This document shows positions 21,158 through 26,141 of a stretch of DNA of 26,141 bases, one piece after another. The stretch spans positions 1 to 26,141 of the forward strand of contig JBEKFI010000036.1 in NCBI GenBank assembly GCA_050013395.1. The letters are read 5' to 3'. Each line of letters starts with the position of its first letter. The stretch's first letter is position 1. The notes under the pieces were generated by a model. The model did no database searches. It was not told where the DNA came from and saw only the letters and a program-made list of their open reading frames with translations. Made by a program: the position numbers and the translations under genes. The DNA comes from JBEKZD01 sp050013395 (GTDB taxonomy: Bacteria; Verrucomicrobiota; Verrucomicrobiia; Palsa-1439).

Positions 21158-23590
21158 TCAGCCGCTGCGGGGGGCCGCATCCGCACGAAAAGCGTAGGTT
21201 TCAGGTTTACCGGCGAAGCACAGTCCCATGTAGGCGCCCTTGACGTCGTCGTAAGCAATACCCGCCAGCGCCAGCGCGACCTTCTCGGCGGTGATCGGCA
21301 AGGTCTTGAGCCGCAAGCCGACCGCGTCCTCGACGGCGTTGGCGACCATCGCGGCGGCGGGGATCATGGTGTGCTCGGCAATCCCTCTCGCCCCAAACGG
21401 GCCGTCCGGCTGCGCCACCTCCACGATGATCGGGACGATTTCCGCCGGCACGTCCATCGCAGTCGGGATTTTGTAGTCCGTGAAGTTGGCATTCAATAGT
21501 TTCCCCTTCCGGTCGTACCGGATGTCTTCGTAGAGCGCCGTCGCCAACCCTTGCACCATCCCGCCGACGATCTGGCTGCGGACCAGCTCCGGATGAATCG
21601 CCTTGCCGGCGTCCACGGCGAGCGTCGCCTTGAGCACGCGCATCTTGCCGGTCTGCTTGTCGATCTCCAACATCACCGCCGCGGCGCCGACCGTGTAGTG
21701 CACGTTCGGATGTCCGCCCTGACTCGTCTCGGGATCGCTCAGGGCCGAAGTGAACTCCGGCATGAACACCCCGCTGCCGAGAATCGGACCGCCGATGAAG
21801 TTTCCGTGCGGTGTCTGGATGCCGCTGATGACGAAGTCCCGCAACGGCAGCGCGAAGTCCGGGCGTGCCCGGCATTTGACCTTCTCGTCTTCGAGGTACA
21901 GCGTGTCGCCCGCCAAACCCAACGCGCGCTCGACGACCGCGAACATTTTCCCGCGCATGTCGAGCGCGGCGGCTTGGACGGCGTTGCCGCAGCCCCAGGT
22001 CACGTGCGAGCCGACGGTCTGCCACTCGTAGGCGGTGCGGTCGGTGTCGGGCGACTCGATCCGGATCTTCTCGACCGGCACCGTCAGGACCTCGGCGGCG
22101 ATTTGCGCCATGACCGTCAGGTAACCCTGGCCGATTTCCATGCCGGACACGCTGACGTTCAAGCTGCCGTCTTCGTTGAACTTTATGAACGCTGCCGACG
22201 CGGCGTTGGGCGGCATCGCCGGCGCCTTCCAGAAACAGGCGAAGCCTTTGCCGATGGCCTTGCGCGAATCTGGTGAGGCCTCCTTCTTGCCCCAGCCGAT
22301 TTCCGCGGCGACGCGGTCGATCGCCTCGTGCAGACCGCTCGGGTTCATCTTCGCGCCATAGGCCAGCGTGTCGCCTTCGCGGATCGCGTTTCGCCGGCGA
22401 AACTCGACAGGGTCGATGCCGAGCTTCTGCGCCAACCGGGTCATGTGCGATTCCAGCCCGAAATGAAACTCCGAATAACCAAACCCCCGGTACGGCCCGC
22501 CCGGCGGCAGGTTCGTGTAAACACAGACCGAATCGATTTTCACGTTCGGAATCCGGTACGGCCCGGTCGCGGACAGACCGACGGCGTTGACCACGTTCGC
22601 GCCGTACTCGACGTAGCCGCCGGCATCCCAATGCAGCGTGTGCTCGATGTCCGTGAGGGTGCCGTCCTTTTTCGCGCCGAGTTTGATGCGGGCGATCACG
22701 CCTTGCCGCTGGTAGGTGTTGTAGAACTCCTGCGCCCGTGACCAGCGCACCTTCACCGGCTGTCCTTTGACCATCACCGCCAGCGCCGCACCGATGATTT
22801 CCATCGACACGCCTGCCTTGCCGCCGAACCCGCCGCCGATGTACGGCGTTACCACCCGGATGTCCTTGTGCGACAACCCCAGTGGCGCCAGCGCCTGCGC
22901 GAAGACGTGCCGCTGCGTGTACGGCGATTGCGATGCCGACCAGAGCGTCAACCGCCCGGACAAATCGTAAAGGCCGACGATCACGTGGGGCTCGATCGCG
23001 CAGTGCGCGTAGCGCGGCACCGTGTAGGTGTCTTCAAAAACGACGTCGGCTTCGCGGAAGCCCTGCTCGACGTCGCCTTTCCGCGTCTTGCGCCAGTGCG
23101 CGATGTTCGTGCCGGCCCGCGGGAAAAACCACGGACAATGCGTGTAGTTGCCCAGGTCCGGATGCACCAGCACTGCGTTCTCCCGCAGCGCCTGCTCCAG
23201 ATCGAGGACCGGCTCGAGTTCCCGGTAAACAACCTTCACCAGTCTCGCAGCGCGCTTGGCCGTTTGCGGGTCGCGCGCGACCACTGCAGCAACCTGCTCG
23301 CCGACGAACCGCACCCGGTCGGTCGGGAAAATAAACCGGTCCTGCATGTACAACCCGAACCGGTAGGGGAATTCCTTTCCCGTAACCACGCGGACGACGC
23401 CGGGAACTTTCTCCGCCGCGGACCTGTCGATGCGCTCGATCAGCGCGTGGGCGAACGGGCTTTCCACAATCTCGGCATGCAGCAGGTTCGGACCGAACGG
23501 GATGTCATCCACGTAGGTGGCGGCCCCGGTGACTTTCTCCAATCCGTCGATGCGGCGGGGCGATGTGCCCACGAATTTGAGCGGTGTCAT
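21158..23590 (-). CDS. Molybdenum hydroxylase large subunit (xanthine/CO dehydrogenase family)
   Basis: An 810-residue molybdopterin-binding subunit. It begins VGTSPRRIDGLEKVTGAATY, the usual opening of this family, and contains GGGFGGK, PGGPYRGFG (Mo-site Arg-Gly-Phe loop), SGMEIGQG and, near the C-terminus, GARGIAEH, which retains the catalytic Glu of the GxKGxGE motif. With the next two genes it forms the (Mo)(FAD)(2Fe-2S) hydroxylase that inserts water-derived oxygen into N-heterocycles, aldehydes or purines. The ATG at 23590 overlaps the stop of the 2Fe-2S gene (ATGA). The upstream extension in the same frame is antisense-like and rejected. The substrate is not readable from sequence. 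Neighbouring cyclase, DUF1116 and BMP transporter point to a purine- or pyrimidine-like ring. No Mo-cofactor insertase (XdhC) is in the window. Confidence 0.9.
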   Translation of the reverse strand: MTPLKFVGTSPRRIDGLEKVTGAATYVDDIPFGPNLLHAEIVESPFAHALIERIDRSAAEKVPGVVRVVTGKEFPYRFGLYMQDRFIFPTDRVRFVGEQVAAVVARDPQTAKRAARLVKVVYRELEPVLDLEQALRENAVLVHPDLGNYTHCPWFFPRAGTNIAHWRKTRKGDVEQGFREADVVFEDTYTVPRYAHCAIEPHVIVGLYDLSGRLTLWSASQSPYTQRHVFAQALAPLGLSHKDIRVVTPYIGGGFGGKAGVSMEIIGAALAVMVKGQPVKVRWSRAQEFYNTYQRQGVIARIKLGAKKDGTLTDIEHTLHWDAGGYVEYGANVVNAVGLSATGPYRIPNVKIDSVCVYTNLPPGGPYRGFGYSEFHFGLESHMTRLAQKLGIDPVEFRRRNAIREGDTLAYGAKMNPSGLHEAIDRVAAEIGWGKKEASPDSRKAIGKGFACFWKAPAMPPNAASAAFIKFNEDGSLNVSVSGMEIGQGYLTVMAQIAAEVLTVPVEKIRIESPDTDRTAYEWQTVGSHVTWGCGNAVQAAALDMRGKMFAVVERALGLAGDTLYLEDEKVKCRARPDFALPLRDFVISGIQTPHGNFIGGPILGSGVFMPEFTSALSDPETSQGGHPNVHYTVGAAAVMLEIDKQTGKMRVLKATLAVDAGKAIHPELVRSQIVGGMVQGLATALYEDIRYDRKGKLLNANFTDYKIPTAMDVPAEIVPIIVEVAQPDGPFGARGIAEHTMIPAAAMVANAVEDAVGLRLKTLPITAEKVALALAGIAYDDVKGAYMGLCFAGKPETYAFRADAAPRSG

Positions 23591-24060
23591 GCGCGCTGCC
23601 TCGCTTTCTGACCGGCGGCGACGATGGCCGCGACGATCGGTTGGTAGCCCGTGCACCGGCACAGGTTGCCGGCAATCGCTTCCTTGGCTTCTTCCTCGGA
23701 CGGCGACGGCTGCTTCGCAAGCAGTTCGGTGGCCGACAACACCATGCCCGGCGCGCAGAAACCGCACTGGAAGGAATTGTGCTCGAGCAGCGACTGCTGC
23801 AGCGGCGTCAACCCGTCGCGGCTCAGCCCCTCGACCGTCGTGATCTCATGGCCGTCGGCCTCGATGGCGAGGATCAGGCAGGATCGCACCGTTTTGCCGT
23901 CCAACAGCACCGTGCAGGCGCCGCAGTCGCCTCGTTCGCAGCCGATCTTCGGGCTGGTGACGCCGAGCTTCTCGCGGAGCACGTCGAGAAGGATTTCGTT
24001 CGGCGCCACCTCGACCCGGCGCGTCTCGCCGTTGAGGGTCACCGTCACGGTTGTTTTCAT
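23587..24060 (-). CDS. Molybdenum hydroxylase 2Fe-2S subunit
   Basis: A 157-residue iron-sulfur subunit passing electrons from the Mo centre to FAD. The N-terminal plant-ferredoxin domain has CERGDCGACTVLLDG...SC (CX4CX2CX11C-like). The C-terminal helical domain has CGFCAPGM and CRCTGY for the second cluster. The start at 24060 (MKTTVTVTLNGE) is chosen because AGGAGGTG lies about 4 nt upstream; a GTG two codons earlier overlaps that site. It follows the FAD-subunit stop by 9 nt and overlaps the Mo-subunit start by 4 nt. Confidence 0.94.
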   Translation of the reverse strand: MKTTVTVTLNGETRRVEVAPNEILLDVLREKLGVTSPKIGCERGDCGACTVLLDGKTVRSCLILAIEADGHEITTVEGLSRDGLTPLQQSLLEHNSFQCGFCAPGMVLSATELLAKQPSPSEEEAKEAIAGNLCRCTGYQPIVAAIVAAGQKARQRA

Positions 24061-24069
24061 CGCCACCTC

Positions 24070-24960
24070 CTAGATTAAACTCGTCCCGTACGCCGGGCCA
24101 TTGCCGGCCAGCCGCGCCGCAGCGGCGCGCAAACCGCGTTCCAGCATCACGCCGACCATCTGCATCCGGTATTCCTTCGTGGCACGGATGTCGGTGATCG
24201 GCGCAATCTCCTCCGGCAACAGCGCCACCGCCTGACCGAGCAGCGTTTCCGACAACGGCTGGCCGTCCAGCACCGCTTCGATCTTCGTTCCGCGCACTGG
24301 CCGGGGGGCGACCGCGCCGAACGATACCCGGTAGTGATTGCCGGCCAGCGCCAGCACCGTGACGCTGGCTTGCGCGAGGTCTTCACCATCGTACCGGCGC
24401 AATTTGACAAAGCAGGCGCCGTGTTTCTGCCGTGGCAGCGGCACCGCCACACCGGTCGCGATCTCGCCGCGCTTCAACACCGTTTTGCGCGGCCCGACAA
24501 ACCAGTCGCCCAGTGGGACGCGGCGCCGGCCGGCCGGGCCGGCGACCAGCATCGCCGCGTCGTAAACCTGGAGGATCGGCCCGCTGTCGCAGCACGGCAC
24601 CGCCGAGCAAAGATTGCCGACCATCGTGGCGCGGTTGCGGATGCCCACCGACGCCAGCCAGCCGGTCATCTCGCGGATCACGGGGAACTTTTTCACGATG
24701 ACCGGCGAATCGCGCAGATCGCTGAAGGTGACCAGCGCGCCGATGGTGAGCACGCCGTTCTTGAATTCGATCTTGCCGAGGCCGGAAAGTCCTTTGATGT
24801 CGACGACAACATCCGGCGCGATGACGTTCTCGGCGATCAGACTGATCAGGTCAGTGCCGCCGGCCAGCACACGGGCGCGCGTGCCGTACCGGGCGAGTGT
24901 CTTGACTGTCTCGCGCAGCGTGCCGGGCTTCAGGTAGTCGAACTGGTGGGCGATGGCCAT
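24070..24960 (-). CDS. Molybdenum hydroxylase FAD subunit
   Basis: A 296-residue flavoprotein subunit (CoxM/XdhB type) that reoxidises the enzyme with NAD or another acceptor. FAD-binding landmarks are LAGGTDLI (about residues 33-40), RNRATMVGNLCSAVPCCDSG (the conserved IGGN.....P.SD region) and the C-terminal CO-dehydrogenase flavoprotein domain from about 175 (RRYDGEDLAQASVTVLA). The ATG at 24960 (MAIAHQFDYLKP) is preceded by GAGG; the 47 codons before it belong to the antisense of the cyclase gene. Spacing is 10 nt from the cyclase stop and 9 nt to the 2Fe-2S start, so it is part of one operon. The order FAD, 2Fe-2S, Mo differs from the M-S-L order only in naming. Confidence 0.92.
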   Translation of the reverse strand: MAIAHQFDYLKPGTLRETVKTLARYGTRARVLAGGTDLISLIAENVIAPDVVVDIKGLSGLGKIEFKNGVLTIGALVTFSDLRDSPVIVKKFPVIREMTGWLASVGIRNRATMVGNLCSAVPCCDSGPILQVYDAAMLVAGPAGRRRVPLGDWFVGPRKTVLKRGEIATGVAVPLPRQKHGACFVKLRRYDGEDLAQASVTVLALAGNHYRVSFGAVAPRPVRGTKIEAVLDGQPLSETLLGQAVALLPEEIAPITDIRATKEYRMQMVGVMLERGLRAAAARLAGNGPAYGTSLI

Positions 24961-24970
24961 GGCAGTTACC

Positions 24971-25789
24971 TCAGCGCGGCGGCAGCAGTGCCACGATGCG
25001 GCACATCGCAGACTCCATTTCGATGCCACGCAACGGGAAGCAACCGATCCAGCAACGCTGATTGCTGACCTTGTCGATTTCTCCGCCGAGATTCTCGGCA
25101 TGCACGAGTTTCTTCGGGAACAGTTTCAGGTGCATGACCTGGTAATAATCGTCGAGCGGAAACATCTCGTCCCAATTCTTGCCGTGCTTGGCTTTGAGTT
25201 TCTTCTCGGCTTCGGCGAATCGGGCGGGGTGCCAGTTGCGGATGATCGTGTTCATCGGATGGTCGGCGCTGCCGCAGTCGACGCCAATCCATTTAAGCTT
25301 CACGTCGAGCGCCCACTGGTGGAAACCGGGACCCGGGCCGGGATGCTTCACGAAATAGCGCACCTCGTCTGATTGCTTTTGATCCCAAGCGTACCGGTGA
25401 TAGCCGGTATTGATGATGAGGATGTCGCCTTTTTTGACCTCGACGTTCTTGGTGATCATCTCCGGCGAGTAGAGGTCGTAGTCGCCGACTTCCTTGGAAA
25501 TGTCGGCCACGACGCCCGGGCCAATCCATTCTTCCAGCGGGACCTGGCCGATGGCGCGGCCGCTGGCGTGAAAATGAATCTCGCCGTCCATGTGCGTGCC
25601 GACGTGGTTGCTGGTCGTGATGATCTGGCCGTTGGCGCCCTGTCCCATGTGCGCGCCGGCGATGCGCTTGAAGTACTGGATGCCCAGCGGCATATAGCTC
25701 GGCCAGGGCGGCGTGTGAATGCTCAGTGGCTGCGTCAGGTCAAAGACCCGGACCTTGTCCATGAATTGCAGGAATCGTGTCGTGTTCAT
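24971..25789 (-). CDS. Cyclase-family (kynurenine-formamidase-like) metal hydrolase
   Basis: A 272-residue member of Pfam Cyclase (PF04199), whose members open rings or cleave amides, for example kynurenine formamidase and isatin hydrolase. The metal signature HxGTHxDxxxH is present as HVGTHMDGEIH (about residues 62-72); the usual Pro is Glu here, but the three His and the Asp are kept. Other family segments are DLTQPLS near the start, ILIINTGYHRY and the active-site stretch WIGVDCGSADHP. GAGGAG precedes the ATG. It lies 10 nt after the DUF1116 stop and 10 nt before the FAD-subunit start. Within this operon it could hydrolyse the ring hydroxylated by the Mo enzyme, which is inference. Confidence 0.88.
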   Translation of the reverse strand: MNTTRFLQFMDKVRVFDLTQPLSIHTPPWPSYMPLGIQYFKRIAGAHMGQGANGQIITTSNHVGTHMDGEIHFHASGRAIGQVPLEEWIGPGVVADISKEVGDYDLYSPEMITKNVEVKKGDILIINTGYHRYAWDQKQSDEVRYFVKHPGPGPGFHQWALDVKLKWIGVDCGSADHPMNTIIRNWHPARFAEAEKKLKAKHGKNWDEMFPLDDYYQVMHLKLFPKKLVHAENLGGEIDKVSNQRCWIGCFPLRGIEMESAMCRIVALLPPR

Positions 25790-25799
25790 CGTTGTCTCC

Positions 25800-26141
25800 T
25801 CATCTTTTTCTCAAGCTGCCCGCCAGGCGGGCAAACGCCTTCTGAAATGGCTCGACCGGCGCGTTCAATACACCGGCACCGATTTGACCGACGCCGGGTT
25901 CCTTGTGGGCCACGCCGGTGTCGATGAATGGCAGGATGTTCTTCTCGATAACCTTGACGACATCGATGCCGGTCGGCGTGCCGCGGAAATTCAGATACGG
26001 AATCTGGTACCGATCGTTCTCGGCGGCGGTGATTTCGTACATCTGCCGCGTGTACCGGATGGCGTCCTCGCTGCGGCCGCCAACAAACTGGACGATTGCC
26101 GGCGCCGCCGCGATGGCGAACCCGCCGAGGCCGTTGGTCTC
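25800..26141 (-). CDS. DUF1116 protein (YlbE/AllG-like), C-terminal part, cut by window edge
   Basis: Only the last 113 residues are visible; the gene continues past the right edge. The segment ETNGLGGFAIAAAPAIVQFV, then IDVVKVIEKNILPFIDTG and VAHKEPGVGQIGAGVLNAP, closely follows the C-terminus of E. coli YlbE as I recall it (FGIGGAAMIAAP, GLDIRRVVETGI, INTGIAHKEAGIGQIGAG). YlbE, with FdrA and YlbF, has been assigned to the oxamate carbamoyltransferase step of allantoin degradation (AllFGH), yielding carbamoyl phosphate. It is the first visible gene of the operon with the cyclase and Mo hydroxylase, and FdrA-like genes may lie just outside. The family match is strong; the reaction here is not established. 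Confidence 0.88.
   Translation of the reverse strand, partial: ETNGLGGFAIAAAPAIVQFVGGRSEDAIRYTRQMYEITAAENDRYQIPYLNFRGTPTGIDVVKVIEKNILPFIDTGVAHKEPGVGQIGAGVLNAPVEPFQKAFARLAGSLRKR

Noticed and set aside
21207..22631. A 474-codon minus-strand frame inside the Mo subunit
   Set aside because: An arginine-rich frame-shifted shadow of the Mo-subunit gene, typical of GC-rich DNA.
25818..25832. Palindrome GCCCGCCAGGCGGGC as a terminator
   Set aside because: It lies inside the coding end of the DUF1116 gene (ARLAGS) and has no T-run. The next gene follows closely, so termination is unlikely.
1..26141. CRISPR arrays, tRNA or rRNA genes, riboswitches
   Set aside because: No regularly spaced direct repeats, tRNA cloverleaf or rRNA segment was noticed on reading either strand. 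A purine riboswitch was considered before punA and the transporter genes, but no matching leader was seen.

Overview
The window is a gene-dense, mostly GC-rich stretch from a Gram-negative-type bacterium, probably uncultured and from soil or sediment. Verrucomicrobiota or a relative is my best guess. This rests on the general look of the genes and on palindromic intergenic repeats, not on any rRNA or marker gene, so taxonomy is uncertain. No tRNA, rRNA or CRISPR array was seen.

Left part (1-2970, + strand): a palindromic repeat, then a compact nucleoside-salvage operon of pyrimidine-nucleoside phosphorylase, purine-nucleoside phosphorylase and cytidine deaminase. Positions 2971-10064 look like an inserted island. 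It holds an A+T-richer pair on the minus strand that closely resembles SbnA/SbnB (L-2,3-diaminopropionate synthesis), about 0.9 kb of gene debris, a single-chain Type IIG restriction-modification enzyme, and two transposase remnants. Nucleoside metabolism then resumes on the + strand with a TGS/ThrRS-like/uridine kinase fusion protein and an adenosine-deaminase-like protein (10198-13288).

Right part (13579-26141, almost all minus strand): read in the direction of transcription, from the right edge leftwards, it encodes a DUF1116 (YlbE/AllG-like) protein cut by the window edge, a cyclase-family metal hydrolase, and the three subunits of a xanthine-dehydrogenase/CO-dehydrogenase-type molybdenum hydroxylase (FAD, 2Fe-2S, Mo). 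Next come a BMP-family periplasmic binding protein and the matching ABC ATPase and two permeases of the nucleoside/purine type. The binding-protein gene is separated from its ATPase by about 2.8 kb of foreign-looking DNA (17000-19790). That DNA contains an HNH-nuclease remnant with an in-frame stop, an IS1380-type transposase remnant, a small ORF, an inverted repeat, an intact ornithine carbamoyltransferase gene and a truncated cation-efflux gene. A glycoside hydrolase 3 C-terminal remnant lies between the Mo-hydroxylase and binding-protein genes.

How the parts fit: the core reads as a nucleoside/N-heterocycle acquisition and degradation locus. An ABC importer feeds phosphorylases and deaminases that release bases and pentose phosphate. 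A Mo hydroxylase, a cyclase-type hydrolase and a DUF1116 protein could oxidise, open and finally decarbamoylate the ring product. The last part is inference. The best candidates for under-described biology are the Mo-hydroxylase/cyclase/DUF1116/BMP-transporter gene set, the orphan diaminopropionate-type pair beside a restriction enzyme, and the adenosine-deaminase-like protein that lacks a catalytic histidine.
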